The position numbers and the translations under genes are program-made. A DNA stretch of 64,000 nucleotides from Microbulbifer salipaludis (GTDB taxonomy: Bacteria > Pseudomonadota > Gammaproteobacteria > Pseudomonadales > Cellvibrionaceae): contig NZ_JAEKJR010000002.1 in the NCBI RefSeq assembly GCF_017303155.1, forward strand, positions 1,612,001 to 1,676,000, read 5' to 3'. The notes under the pieces were generated by a model. It saw only the letters and a list, made by a program, of their open reading frames with translations. It made no database searches and had not been told where the DNA came from. Below are positions 1 to 8,661 of the stretch, piece by piece (within the stretch, counting starts at the first letter, position 1; each line of letters opens with the position of its first letter).

Positions 1-456
1 GTTTACGGGGAGCAACTCCAGTTTATCCTGGGTAATTACCACTCCCGCGGTTGAGGATCCGGTATCTACCGGACGTTGCATGCTACCGGTGACTTCCACA
101 ACCTCCAGCACCTCTCCCGGTACCCCCAGTGTGGTGTCATACACCACGGCCTGGCCGACCTGCACGAGAACTTCAGGTGCCATAGCGCGGCTATACCCGT
201 CTTTCTCAAAGCTCAACGCATATTCACCCACCGGAAGATTGCGCAGGTTATATTCGCCCTTCTCATTACTGGTGACCGTTCTGGTAAACCCCTTGTCGAG
301 GTGCGTGACCGTAATCTCCGCACCGGCAAGTGCTTTGCCGGTTGCGCTCACAACCTGTCCTTTTAGTGTCCCGCCTGAAGTATCTGCAGCCAGAACGCTG
401 GTGCTGGCCAGCGCTGCACTCACGGCGAGTGCCAGCAGCTTTTTCTTGATTTCCAT
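1..456 (-). CDS. TonB-dependent receptor, N-terminal part (runs off left edge)
   Basis: Reading the minus strand from an ATG at 456 gives an open frame that continues past base 1. It starts with a signal peptide (MEIKKKLLALAVSAALAST, cleavage near VLA-AD). Next comes a carboxypeptidase-regulatory-like beta-sandwich at about residues 28-105, with GKALAGAEITV and NEKGEYNLRNLPVGEY. The beginning of a TonB/plug segment follows (VVEVTGSMQRP, then GVVITQDKLELLPV). This is the layout of Oar-like or CarboxypepD_reg outer-membrane receptors that import ligands using TonB energy. It is divergent from the transporter gene at 599 and shares a promoter region with inverted repeats, so it is probably the outer-membrane entry for the peptides handled by the hydroxyproline cluster; that substrate is inferred. 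The barrel lies outside the window. Confidence 0.85.
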   Translation of the reverse strand, partial: MEIKKKLLALAVSAALASTSVLAADTSGGTLKGQVVSATGKALAGAEITVTHLDKGFTRTVTSNEKGEYNLRNLPVGEYALSFEKDGYSRAMAPEVLVQVGQAVVYDTTLGVPGEVLEVVEVTGSMQRPVDTGSSTAGVVITQDKLELLPVN

Positions 457-505
457 GGTCTCTTAGCCCTTTTCCTAGTTGGCATTATTATTACGCGCCA
501 AATAT

Positions 506-519
506 TATTGCACGCAATA
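506..519. promoter_or_regulatory. Inverted repeat, putative operator site A
   Basis: TATTGC and GCAATA form perfect 6-bp arms around a 2-bp AC centre. It lies in the divergent region between the receptor and transporter genes. The architecture (arms, AC centre) matches the repeat at 5999-6014 ahead of the deaminase gene. A GntR-type repressor, such as the product of the gene at 9689-10561, is the likely ligand (inference). Confidence 0.5.
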
Positions 520-531
520 TCAACTTAAACA

Positions 532-547
532 TATTGTGTGTACAATA
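532..547. promoter_or_regulatory. Inverted repeat, putative operator site B
   Basis: TATTGT and ACAATA are perfect 6-bp arms around GTGT. Its right part, TGTGTACAATAA (537-548), is identical over 12 bp to the reverse complement of the site at 5999-6014. The shared word in two promoter regions of one catabolic cluster supports a common regulator. Confidence 0.55.
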
Positions 548-598
548 ACAATATTGCCAAAGGGCGAGATTGATCAAAACAACAATAAGAGGAAAAAG

Positions 599-2029
599 AT
601 GGCGCACGTATCAACAGCACCCAGAGAAGGCGACGGCGTAGATTCCAACTGTCGGCCCAATAAGACGACGCCTCGGAGTCATTATTTTCCATCCGGGTTT
701 TATGTCGCTAACGTGATGGAAATATTCGAGCGTCTGGCCTGGTATGGATTCTTCACGCTCTCTTCACTGTATATGACCAACAGTGTGAGCCAAGGTGGGC
801 TCGGCTTGAGTGATGCCGAACGGGGCACCATTCAGGGAGTAATCCCTTTTCTGTTATACCTGCTTCCGGTATTCACCGGCGCACTGGGCGACCGGCACGG
901 CTACAAGCGGATGTTCTTTATTGCCTTTGCGTTGATGACGCCAGGCTATTATCTGCTCGGCCAGGTGTCCGGCTTCTGGCCATTTTTTGCCACACTGCTA
1001 CTGGTCGCAGTAGGCGCAGCGATTTTCAAACCGCTTGTGGTCGCCACGGTCAGTAGAACGACCAACGACCGCAACCGGGCGATGGGTTTCGGTATTTTCT
1101 ACACAATGATCAACGTGGGCGGCTTTGTTGGTCCGATCGTGGCCGGGGTAGTCAAGGGAATCAGCTGGGACTGGGTTTTTACCATTGCGGCATGCTGGAT
1201 TGCGGTGAACTTCCTGTTGCTGCTGTTCTACCGTGAGCCCACCGTAGCCACACCGACCGCGGCACCCACAGCGCACAAATCAGGCAATGCATCGGCCGGA
1301 CCACAGGGCAGTGTTTTAGCTGATATTACGCGCGTGCTGAGAAACCGCCGCTTTGTTACCTACCTGTTGATCATGTCCAGCTTCTGGGCCTGCTACAACC
1401 AACTGTTTTTAACCCTGCCGCTTTATATCCGAGATTTCGTCGACACTGGGCCATTACTAGCCACGGTCGCGTCATTCAGCCCGGGAATCGCCAGTGCCAT
1501 CAGCGAAGGCAGCCCGGGCCAGATCAGCCCAGAGTTCATCACCGCCTTTAACTTCTTCAGCATTCTGGTGTTACAGATTGCCATCAGCCACCTGAGCAGA
1601 CAGTTTGTATCGCTACACATACTCATCGCGGGAACCTGCGTCATGGCAGCCAGCTTTTTATGGATTGGGTTCGGCCCCGTGTTCGGTGGCATTGGCATCG
1701 TGCTCGCCGTAGTGGCGTTTTCCATCGGAGAAATGCTCACCTCCCCGAAAAGCCAGGAGTATGTGGCCGAGTCCATGCCAGCGTCACAGGCGGCACTCTT
1801 TATGGGCTACTACTTCCTGTCGATGGCACTCGGCTTTCTGCTCGCCGGGCTGCTATCGGGGTGGGGCTATGGTTACCTGGCTAAAACCCTGGGGAGGCCC
1901 GACTGGATGTGGGCGGGTTTCGCCGCTTTGTCTATTGGTTGCGCCGTTGTCCTGAGCCTGTATCACAGAACCCTCTCCCGTTTTGATAAACGCGCAAGCA
2001 CCGCCAACACCAAGAAAATCGCTTCTTAA
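599..2029 (+). CDS. POT/MFS-type transporter, probable di/tripeptide or hydroxyproline uptake
   Basis: This is a 476-residue inner-membrane protein with about 12 hydrophobic segments. The start at 599 follows AAGAGGAAAAAG; an in-frame upstream ATG at 479 would add 40 residues covering the operator region and is rejected. The N-terminal FYVANVMEIFERLAWYGFFT resembles the E-R-F/L-x-Y-G entry motif of proton-dependent oligopeptide transporters, and GDRHGYKRMF is the MFS loop 2-3 motif. The family imports small peptides with protons. Two M24 proline-specific peptidases and hydroxyproline catabolic enzymes follow, so import of X-Pro or X-Hyp peptides is the best inference; free hydroxyproline cannot be excluded. 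Confidence 0.8.
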   Translation: MAHVSTAPREGDGVDSNCRPNKTTPRSHYFPSGFYVANVMEIFERLAWYGFFTLSSLYMTNSVSQGGLGLSDAERGTIQGVIPFLLYLLPVFTGALGDRHGYKRMFFIAFALMTPGYYLLGQVSGFWPFFATLLLVAVGAAIFKPLVVATVSRTTNDRNRAMGFGIFYTMINVGGFVGPIVAGVVKGISWDWVFTIAACWIAVNFLLLLFYREPTVATPTAAPTAHKSGNASAGPQGSVLADITRVLRNRRFVTYLLIMSSFWACYNQLFLTLPLYIRDFVDTGPLLATVASFSPGIASAISEGSPGQISPEFITAFNFFSILVLQIAISHLSRQFVSLHILIAGTCVMAASFLWIGFGPVFGGIGIVLAVVAFSIGEMLTSPKSQEYVAESMPASQAALFMGYYFLSMALGFLLAGLLSGWGYGYLAKTLGRPDWMWAGFAALSIGCAVVLSLYHRTLSRFDKRASTANTKKIAS

Positions 2030-2056
2030 TTTGTCCTCGTTTCGGAAGAACACACC

Positions 2057-3154
2057 ATGACTCGTTTGAACCAACTGCAAACGTCCTTTCCTGACTTCGG
2101 CATTGACGGCATCCTGATAACCAGTATGCCAAATATCCGCTACTTATCCGGATTCGCCAGTGATGAGCCCGGGGTTGCGAGCCTGCTGGTGACAGACACC
2201 GCTGCCTTTCTCATTACCGATTACCGGTTTGATGAGCAGGCGCAGGAGCAATGTGCCGCGAGCGGTACGGAAGTCGTGGTCAGGGATCGTGCCCACGAAA
2301 CTCTCGGCCAAACCATTCGACGACTGACCAGTGATGCCGGCACAACACGGTTGGGCTTTGAGCAGGACCGGCTAAGCTACACCCAATGGCAATCGATTAC
2401 TCAAGACCTCAATTCGGGCACAGAGGGTTTTCAGCCGCTCAGCGGTATCGTGGAGAGACTGCGTCGGAAGAAGGACCCGACCGAACTCCAGCACATGCGC
2501 AAGGCCGCGGCCCTTGCCGATGCCTCTCTCGATCAGCTGATTGGCTTACTTCGCCCCGGCATGTCTGAGCGGGAAGCCGCCGTTGAGCTTGAGTACGCCC
2601 TGATGAAGCGCGGTTCCGAAGGGTTTGCGTTTCCAACTATCTTCGCATCCGGCCCACGCAGTTCCCTACCCCACGGCATGCCCAGCAACCGGGTCCTGCA
2701 AGCGGGTGATATGGTCACCATTGATTTTGGCGCAGTGGTTGAAGGATATCGCTCCGACATGACCCGCACCCTTGTGATCGGCAAGGCGAGCGCCCAGCAA
2801 AGAGAAGTCTATGCACTGGTACAGGAAGCGCAGCGGTTGGGCGTGGAGTCCGTGGCCGCCGGCATCCCCTGCTCCGAGCCAGCGCAAATTGTGGCCCGCT
2901 TCCTGGGCCAGAGCCCGTATGCACGTTTCGCCGGCGATGGTCTGGGGCATGCCATCGGGCTGGAAACCCATGAGCGCCCCTACTTCACCGACACGGAGGC
3001 AACCCTGCTGGAAGCTGGCTTTGTGATGACCGTTGAGCCCGGAATTTATATTCCGGGCTGGGGGGGAGTACGGATCGAAGACGATATCCTGGTGCAGGCG
3101 CAGGGCAGCGAAAGCCTGACAACCTTCACCCGCGAGCTTATTGAAATCGCGTGA
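2057..3154 (+). CDS. M24 family Xaa-Pro aminopeptidase-like peptidase
   Basis: This 365-residue cytoplasmic protein has an N-terminal creatinase-like domain (about 1-130) and a C-terminal pita-bread M24 domain. All five dinuclear metal ligands are visible: D223 in TIDFGAVVEGYRSD, D234, H298 in GLGHAIGLE, E327 in TVEPGIY and E341 in GVRIEDD. It would remove the N-terminal residue before proline or hydroxyproline. It starts 27 bp after the transporter and is probably co-transcribed with it. Its last 17 bases overlap the convergent end of the oxidoreductase gene at 3138. Length and motifs fit YpdF/PapA-type bacterial enzymes; preference for Hyp peptides is inferred from the neighbours. Confidence 0.9.
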   Translation: MTRLNQLQTSFPDFGIDGILITSMPNIRYLSGFASDEPGVASLLVTDTAAFLITDYRFDEQAQEQCAASGTEVVVRDRAHETLGQTIRRLTSDAGTTRLGFEQDRLSYTQWQSITQDLNSGTEGFQPLSGIVERLRRKKDPTELQHMRKAAALADASLDQLIGLLRPGMSEREAAVELEYALMKRGSEGFAFPTIFASGPRSSLPHGMPSNRVLQAGDMVTIDFGAVVEGYRSDMTRTLVIGKASAQQREVYALVQEAQRLGVESVAAGIPCSEPAQIVARFLGQSPYARFAGDGLGHAIGLETHERPYFTDTEATLLEAGFVMTVEPGIYIPGWGGVRIEDDILVQAQGSESLTTFTRELIEIA

Positions 3155-4403
3155 TGGCGTATGGGGAAAGGTCAACTTCGGGGGCCTTTCCCTGCAGCTG
3201 ATCCGCAAGCAATTCGGCAGTGATGGCCGCCTGTGTCAGCCCCAGGTGCTGGTGGCCAAAGGCAAACGCCACGCTCGGATTATCCGCCGCAACCCCGATT
3301 ACCGGCAGTGAATCCGGCAGGGACGGCCGAAACCCCATCCAGCGGGTAGCCCCCTGCTGCGAGATACCCGGCAGCAGGGATTTCGCATGGTCAAACAGCA
3401 CGTCGGCGCGTGCGTAGTTGGGCTTCGCCTCAAGTCCGCCGAGTTCCACTGTGCCCGCAAGGCGCAGCCCCTCTTCCATTGGCGTCATGACGAATGAACG
3501 TTCGAAAGACACCATCGGCCGGGTCAAGTCACACCCCGCCTCGGGCAGCATCAAGTGATAACCGCGTTCGGTATCCAGCGGAACGCGGTACCCCAGCTGG
3601 CCTGCCAGTGTCTTTGACCATGCCCCGGCAGCAATCACCAGCTGCTCCGCTGATAGGACCCGGCCACTGGAAAACCGGACATTTATCTTGGACCCTGCGG
3701 GTTGGAGGCCCACAACCTCCCCTCGCAGCATGCCACCACCAGACTGCACGAATCTCTCAGCCAGTGCAGTAACCAGGCGGTAGGGGTTGGCGGTATGTGC
3801 AGTGCGGGGAAAGAATAGCCCCCCGGCGACGTTCGGGCCCAGCGCGGGCTCGAGCGCGCGCAGCTCATCGCCCGATAGGGTTTCGATTTCAATGCCGTAC
3901 CCCTTGAGGAGATCGACGGTGGACTGGTTTTTACGGACGGAATCCAATCGCTCGTAAATAGTCAGGGCGCCGCGATTGGTCATCAGATCACCCAGCCCCG
4001 TGCGCCCCAGCAGGCGCTGATAACTTTCAATGGAGCGACTATTGAGCGCCCGTAAATGTTGGCAGGATTTTTCTACATTCCGCGGCAGTGCCGCCACGCC
4101 AAATCGCATCAGCCAGGGCAATATCTTGAGTAGATAACCCCAGCGTAGCGACAAGGGACCGAGAGGATCCATGAGCACCCGGGGCACTGAAAGGATCGTT
4201 TTCATATTCGCCAGCGGCAGCACAACATCCGTTGCGAAATGCCCGGCATTGCCAAACGAACAGCCCTGACCTGGTGACTCACGATCAATCAGCGTGACGC
4301 GGCGCCCGCGGTGCTGCAATTGCTCGGCGACTGCGACACCGACAATCCCAGCTCCGATCACAACCACTTCATGTGCTCGTTCTTGTGCGGAGTCTGTTGA
4401 CAT
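3138..4403 (-). CDS. FAD-dependent D-amino acid (D-hydroxyproline) dehydrogenase, DadA-like
   Basis: This 421-residue DAO-superfamily oxidoreductase has the FAD-binding fold at its start (VVVIGAGIVGVAVAEQL, G17-x-G19-x-x-G22, with an acidic residue ending the second strand, LIDRES). A second nucleotide-contact stretch is LVIAAGAWS, and the C-terminal flavin motif is GFRPSLPDSLPVIG. DadA-like enzymes pass electrons from D-amino acids to quinone. Here, next to a hydroxyproline epimerase and a deaminase, it should oxidise cis-4-hydroxy-D-proline to pyrroline-4-hydroxy-2-carboxylate, the LhpB/HypO-type step. It is downstream of the prolidase gene with a 102-bp gap. Substrate assignment is from context. 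Confidence 0.88.
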   Translation of the reverse strand: MSTDSAQERAHEVVVIGAGIVGVAVAEQLQHRGRRVTLIDRESPGQGCSFGNAGHFATDVVLPLANMKTILSVPRVLMDPLGPLSLRWGYLLKILPWLMRFGVAALPRNVEKSCQHLRALNSRSIESYQRLLGRTGLGDLMTNRGALTIYERLDSVRKNQSTVDLLKGYGIEIETLSGDELRALEPALGPNVAGGLFFPRTAHTANPYRLVTALAERFVQSGGGMLRGEVVGLQPAGSKINVRFSSGRVLSAEQLVIAAGAWSKTLAGQLGYRVPLDTERGYHLMLPEAGCDLTRPMVSFERSFVMTPMEEGLRLAGTVELGGLEAKPNYARADVLFDHAKSLLPGISQQGATRWMGFRPSLPDSLPVIGVAADNPSVAFAFGHQHLGLTQAAITAELLADQLQGKAPEVDLSPYAITRFQ

Positions 4404-4505
4404 ACCTTATACCCGTTGGATTAATTTCTGCGGCGAATGCATCGGGGCCTGCAGTCGGCCCCATTGCTATTACCAGCTACCACCATCACCAATCACATCA
4501 ATTAC

Positions 4506-5888
4506 TCAGAGAATGGTGTCTGTGGGGTTTACCACCAGTCGACTCGCATCGGCAGCGTTTGCCGCGAGGGCAGCAAACGCGTCTCGCGACTGGTTTTCCA
4601 CACGGTTTTGGTGGACCAAAATACAGTCTTCCACTCTCACGCCGCCATATTTTTTGAATGCATCAATTTTATCCCAATTGACTTTATAGCTGTGCTTACT
4701 TCGCGAAAGTTCGCGTAACAGCATATCCATAAAATAAATACCGGGTTCAATCGTCAGTGCCTGCCCCGCTTCTACCCTTCTCGCCAGACGCAAATAGGGA
4801 GCCCGGGGATCACGCAATTGTGGTCGCTCCCGCGGGGCCATCAGATACCCACCAACGTCATGCACCTGCAGCCCGATAAAATGGCCAAGTCCGCAGGGGA
4901 AGAACACTTGGGTAATGCCCTCGGACACCATATCTTTCGGCGACATCATGACGAAGTCGAAATCCTGCAGAATTCCCGCAATCAGCGCATGGGCGCGCCA
5001 GTGTAAATCCGAGAATTTTTGGCCAATGGTGACCTCGCTCACCAGGGTCTGCTGCGCCGCGTCCAGCGTCCCGAGCAGCTCAGCGTACTCACCGCGACGA
5101 AAAGCGTAGCTGCGCGTGATATCACTGGCATAGCCCAGGTAGTCCGCACCTGCGTCAATCACCAGCGAGTGTACATCTGCCGGTGACATACGAGTCCGGT
5201 CTGCGCCGTGGTAATGCAGTACCGAGCTGTGTTCATTAACGGCGACGATATTGGCATAAGGGAGTTCGGCCTCCAGCACACCTGCTCCCCTGAGGTAGGC
5301 ATGATGGATATCAAGCTCCGTACCGCCCGCAAGAAAAGCCGTTTCTGCCTCGAGGTGGCCAGCCGCACTCCGTCGGTTGGCCCGGCGCAGGCACTCTGCT
5401 TCGTAGTCGGTCTTGAAGGCGCGGTGGTAGTGCAGTTCGTCAATCAGCCCCTGCGGATTTACCTGCGATTTTGGGAGCGACGGCAGGCAGCTGGACTCGT
5501 CACCAATGAGTGCGCAGCCACTGATATCGCCATCGAGTGCGCGCACGACGTCTTCAAACGAGGTGGCCAACTCAATGTCGAACGCCGCCGTCCAGTACCC
5601 TTCGGGATCCGCCGGGGGCTTGTGCCAATAATCTTCAGGCTGGAAATAGATCAGGCGAGGTTTCTCGCCAATACGGAAATCGATCGCACACTGGGGATGC
5701 TCCAGCAGCGGCACCCAGTGCTTGAAATGCGGGTTCACCTTGAAGGTGTAGTGATTGTCATCGAGAAACGGCAGCTTGAGCGCGCCGGAATAGACCACCA
5801 GCCGGCGGTAGCCATGGAACTCCATAGCGCGCGTGTGCCGCTGGATGATTTCCTCAATATGCTGTTCGTACAGGTTTGACAGTGCCAT
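4506..5888 (-). CDS. pepQ: Xaa-Pro dipeptidase (prolidase), PepQ type
   Basis: This 460-residue cytoplasmic M24B enzyme cleaves dipeptides with C-terminal proline. The start at 5888 (MALSNLYEQH) follows a GGAGAG ribosome site; the longer frame to 5960 has an unconserved leader. The five metal ligands are D245 (VIDAGADYLGYASD), D256, H336 (GLGHFIGLQVHD), E381 (TIEPGIYF) and E420 (GVRVEDC). The N-terminal FLDDNHYTFKVNPHFKHWVP is typical of gammaproteobacterial PepQ. It is transcribed away from the deaminase gene across an operator-bearing region. In this cluster it would release hydroxyproline from X-Hyp dipeptides such as Pro-Hyp, the main collagen breakdown dipeptide (inference). Confidence 0.93.
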   Translation of the reverse strand: MALSNLYEQHIEEIIQRHTRAMEFHGYRRLVVYSGALKLPFLDDNHYTFKVNPHFKHWVPLLEHPQCAIDFRIGEKPRLIYFQPEDYWHKPPADPEGYWTAAFDIELATSFEDVVRALDGDISGCALIGDESSCLPSLPKSQVNPQGLIDELHYHRAFKTDYEAECLRRANRRSAAGHLEAETAFLAGGTELDIHHAYLRGAGVLEAELPYANIVAVNEHSSVLHYHGADRTRMSPADVHSLVIDAGADYLGYASDITRSYAFRRGEYAELLGTLDAAQQTLVSEVTIGQKFSDLHWRAHALIAGILQDFDFVMMSPKDMVSEGITQVFFPCGLGHFIGLQVHDVGGYLMAPRERPQLRDPRAPYLRLARRVEAGQALTIEPGIYFMDMLLRELSRSKHSYKVNWDKIDAFKKYGGVRVEDCILVHQNRVENQSRDAFAALAANAADASRLVVNPTDTIL

Positions 5889-5975
5889 CAGTCGCTCTCC
5901 CATGTCATCGTTCTTGTGTACTGGTGTCACCGCCGTGCATCTCGCGCCCCACGGGGGCAAAAAACAAAATTACGG

Positions 5976-6005
5976 TTGACAGCCCGTGAAAACTTTATTT
6001 ATTGT
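5976..6005 (+). promoter_or_regulatory. Putative promoter of the deaminase-dehydrogenase-epimerase operon
   Basis: A consensus -35 box TTGACA (5976-5981) is followed after 18 bp by TATTGT (6000-6005). The -10 box lies inside the inverted repeat at 5999-6014, so a bound repressor would block it. Transcription would start about 80 bp before the ATG at 6093. Confidence 0.5.
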
Positions 6006-6014
6006 ACACAATAA
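5999..6014. promoter_or_regulatory. Inverted repeat, putative operator site C
   Basis: TTATTGT and ACAATAA are perfect 7-bp arms around AC. This is the best copy of the repeat also seen at 506-519 and 532-547. The TTGT..ACAA core fits GntR-superfamily operators. It sits between the divergent prolidase and deaminase genes and overlaps the -10 region of the plus-strand promoter, so it could control both directions. Confidence 0.6.
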
Positions 6015-6092
6015 CAACTAAACGCAAAGGGCTTTCTGCATAAATTGGAAATTGCTCCCCCCTTTGCCCCAAGACCATGATGAGGAAGTCAC

Positions 6093-6992
6093 ATGCAAAT
6101 CAACTGGAGCGGCGTATTCCCCGCAGCAACCACGCAGTTCAACGCCGATGAAAGTCTGAACATCCCGGATACCCTCAAGCATCTGGATGTGATGCTTGAT
6201 GCGGGAATCAATGGGCTCGTCATGTTGGGTACGGTGGGAGAAAACTGCTCACTGAGCCAGGAAGAGAAAATTGAAGTGCTTGCCGCAACGGTCAAGCACG
6301 TCAACGGCCGTGTACCGGTACTTACCGGCGTGTCTGAATACACCACCACCCAGGCCTGTAATTTTGCGCGCGCCGCCAAGGAAGCCGGTGTGGATGGCCT
6401 GATGGTGCTGCCGCCCATGTCCTACAAGGCGGATGCCGATGAGATCGTCACCCACATCCGCGGTGTCGCCGCAGCCACTGACCTGCCGGTGATGGTGTAC
6501 AACAACCCGGCCTGCTACGGAGTGGATGTCTCTGCGGAAGCCGTTGCCGAGCTGGCGCAGGTGCCAAATATCGTTGCGGTAAAGGAAGCCTCCGACGACC
6601 CCCGCCGTCTGACCGACATCGCCAATCTCGTGAGTGATGATTTCGTACTCTTCTGCGGAGTTGACGACCTGGCCCTGGAAAGCATCGCCCTGGGCGCACA
6701 TGGCTGGATCTCGGGCCTGGTCAATGCGTTCCCACAAGAGAACCGCCTGATGTGGGACCTCGCCACCAGCGGCAACTATGAAGAGGCCCGCAAGGTCTAC
6801 CGCTGGTACACCCCCCTGCTCCACCTGGACACAAAGCCCAAGCTGGTCCAATACATCAAGCTCGCCGTGCAGGAGTGCGGGTTTGGCAGTGAACTGTGCC
6901 GCAATCCGCGCCTGTCACTGACCGGGGCTGAGCGAGAGTCCGTGCTCGACATCATTCGCACTGCGATTGCCAACCGCCCGACCATCCGGTAA
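6093..6992 (+). CDS. DapA-family deaminase, probable pyrroline-4-hydroxy-2-carboxylate deaminase (LhpC-like)
   Basis: This 299-residue TIM-barrel protein of the DHDPS/NAL superfamily has Schiff-base lysine K164 (NIVAVKEAS), tyrosine Y136 (VMVYNNP) and the substrate loop GTVGENCSL. True dapA is rarely found in such a setting. Between a D-hydroxyproline dehydrogenase, a semialdehyde dehydrogenase and an epimerase, the expected reaction is deamination and dehydration of 1-pyrroline-4-hydroxy-2-carboxylate to 2-oxoglutarate semialdehyde and ammonia. It is the first gene of a plus-strand operon, with the dehydrogenase start 22 bp downstream. Confidence 0.88.
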   Translation: MQINWSGVFPAATTQFNADESLNIPDTLKHLDVMLDAGINGLVMLGTVGENCSLSQEEKIEVLAATVKHVNGRVPVLTGVSEYTTTQACNFARAAKEAGVDGLMVLPPMSYKADADEIVTHIRGVAAATDLPVMVYNNPACYGVDVSAEAVAELAQVPNIVAVKEASDDPRRLTDIANLVSDDFVLFCGVDDLALESIALGAHGWISGLVNAFPQENRLMWDLATSGNYEEARKVYRWYTPLLHLDTKPKLVQYIKLAVQECGFGSELCRNPRLSLTGAERESVLDIIRTAIANRPTIR

Positions 6993-7014
6993 TACCATGA
7001 GTGGAGAATTCGCC

Positions 7015-8592
7015 ATGTACACAGCTCCCGTACTGATCGCGGGCGAGTGGCGACAAGCGGCCGAATCCGGCCGCTTTCAGCCCACCAACCCAACCACTGC
7101 CACCGGGATTGATCGTTGGTACCCGACTTCCAGCTGGCGCGATTGCGAAGCCGCACTGGAGGCGGCCGCCACCGCAGCCGACGCATTACGGCTCGCCCCA
7201 GCTGAGGCCCGGGCACGCTTCCTGGAACTATTTGCGGATGCGATCGAAGCGTCTGCCGAAGAAATATGCAGCCTTGCCCATGAGGAAACCGGGCTTCCCC
7301 TCAGCCCGCGCCTGTTGGACGTTGAGCTCCCGCGTACCACCGGCCAGCTCCGCGCCGCGGCAACAGCGGCCCGAACGTTCAGCTGGGCCCGCGCCACCAT
7401 CGACACCGCCAACAATATTCGCAGCATGCACGCGCCGATTGGACCGGTTTTGATCTTTGGTCCAAACAATTTCCCACTGGCTTTCAATGGCGTTGCCGGA
7501 GGCGATTTTGCCGCTGCCATCGCTGCGGGCAACCCGGTCATCGCCAAAGCACATTCTGCCCACCCAGGGACCTGCCAGCAGCTGGCGGCATTGGCTGCGG
7601 AGGCACTAGCCGATGCCGGGCTCCCCGCCGCGACCCTGCAAATGATCTATGCAACCAGCCGTGAAGATGGCTATCGCATGGTGAGTGACCAGCGCCTCGG
7701 CGCAGCGACCTTTACCGGCTCCCGCACCGCAGGTCTCGCCCTGAAGCAAGCGGCCGACGAAGCCGGAATTCCGTTCTATGCAGAACTTTCCAGTATCAAT
7801 CCGGTGGTGCTTCTACCCGGGGCATTGCGCGAACGCGGTAGTGAACTCGCCGAAGAGTTTGCCGGAAGCTGCCTGATGGGGAGCGGCCAGTTCTGCACCA
7901 ACCCGGGCCTGGTGATTGTGCCCGCCAGTACCGAGGGCGAGCTGTTTATCGAGCGCACCGGGGAGCTATTTGATAGCGCAGTACCTGGCACGCTGCTGAG
8001 CGCAGGCACCCTGCAGGGATTGCAGCAAGCGGTCGCCCAGCTGGAAGACGCCGGTGCTACGCGGGTCACGCACAATATCGAATGTGATGACAACCGCCTC
8101 TGCCTTCCCAACACACTACTGCATGTCTCCGGTGATACATTCCTGCAGCATCCCGCCGCCTTCCAGACAGAGGCATTCGGTAACGCAGCGCTGGTCGTAT
8201 CCAGCCAAAGCACGGAACAAACCGCCGAAATTCTCGCGCAACTCGAAGGCAACCTGACCGGCTGTATCTATTCCTCATTGGCCGATGACGACGATGAAGA
8301 CTATGCCCGTCTTGCACCGGTGCTGCGTGCAAAGGTGGGCCGGCTGCTGAACGACAAAATGCCGACCGGGGTGGCCGTATCACCGGCAATGAACCACGGC
8401 GGCCCATTCCCGGCTTCGGGCCACCCGGGGTTCACCGCCGTAGGTGTGCCGGCATCCATGATCCGCTTCAGCAAACTCGACTGCTACGACAACGTCCGCC
8501 CACAGCGGCTGCCCCCGTTATTGAGTGACGCCAACCCACTGGGTGCCTGGCGGTGTGTCGACGGGAACTGGACCCGGGAACCGATCTGTTGA
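7015..8592 (+). CDS. 2-oxoglutarate semialdehyde dehydrogenase (NADP+), ALDH family
   Basis: This 525-residue aldehyde dehydrogenase has catalytic C294 (GSGQFCTNPGL), general base E257 (FYAELSSINP) and cofactor-pocket stretch FGPNNFPLAF. GGAG lies 8 bp before the ATG at 7015; in-frame ATGs at 6997 and 6967 are possible but lack as good a site. The length of about 525 and the C-T-N-P-G active site are typical of the NADP-dependent ketoglutarate-semialdehyde dehydrogenase group used in sugar-acid and hydroxyproline breakdown. It would make 2-oxoglutarate from the product of the preceding enzyme, feeding the TCA cycle. Confidence 0.9.
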   Translation: MYTAPVLIAGEWRQAAESGRFQPTNPTTATGIDRWYPTSSWRDCEAALEAAATAADALRLAPAEARARFLELFADAIEASAEEICSLAHEETGLPLSPRLLDVELPRTTGQLRAAATAARTFSWARATIDTANNIRSMHAPIGPVLIFGPNNFPLAFNGVAGGDFAAAIAAGNPVIAKAHSAHPGTCQQLAALAAEALADAGLPAATLQMIYATSREDGYRMVSDQRLGAATFTGSRTAGLALKQAADEAGIPFYAELSSINPVVLLPGALRERGSELAEEFAGSCLMGSGQFCTNPGLVIVPASTEGELFIERTGELFDSAVPGTLLSAGTLQGLQQAVAQLEDAGATRVTHNIECDDNRLCLPNTLLHVSGDTFLQHPAAFQTEAFGNAALVVSSQSTEQTAEILAQLEGNLTGCIYSSLADDDDEDYARLAPVLRAKVGRLLNDKMPTGVAVSPAMNHGGPFPASGHPGFTAVGVPASMIRFSKLDCYDNVRPQRLPPLLSDANPLGAWRCVDGNWTREPIC

Positions 8593-8661
8593 TGTGAACG
8601 CGCACCCTTCGCACACGGACAACATTGCCCGTAAACTATAAAAAGAATCTGGAGAATAACT

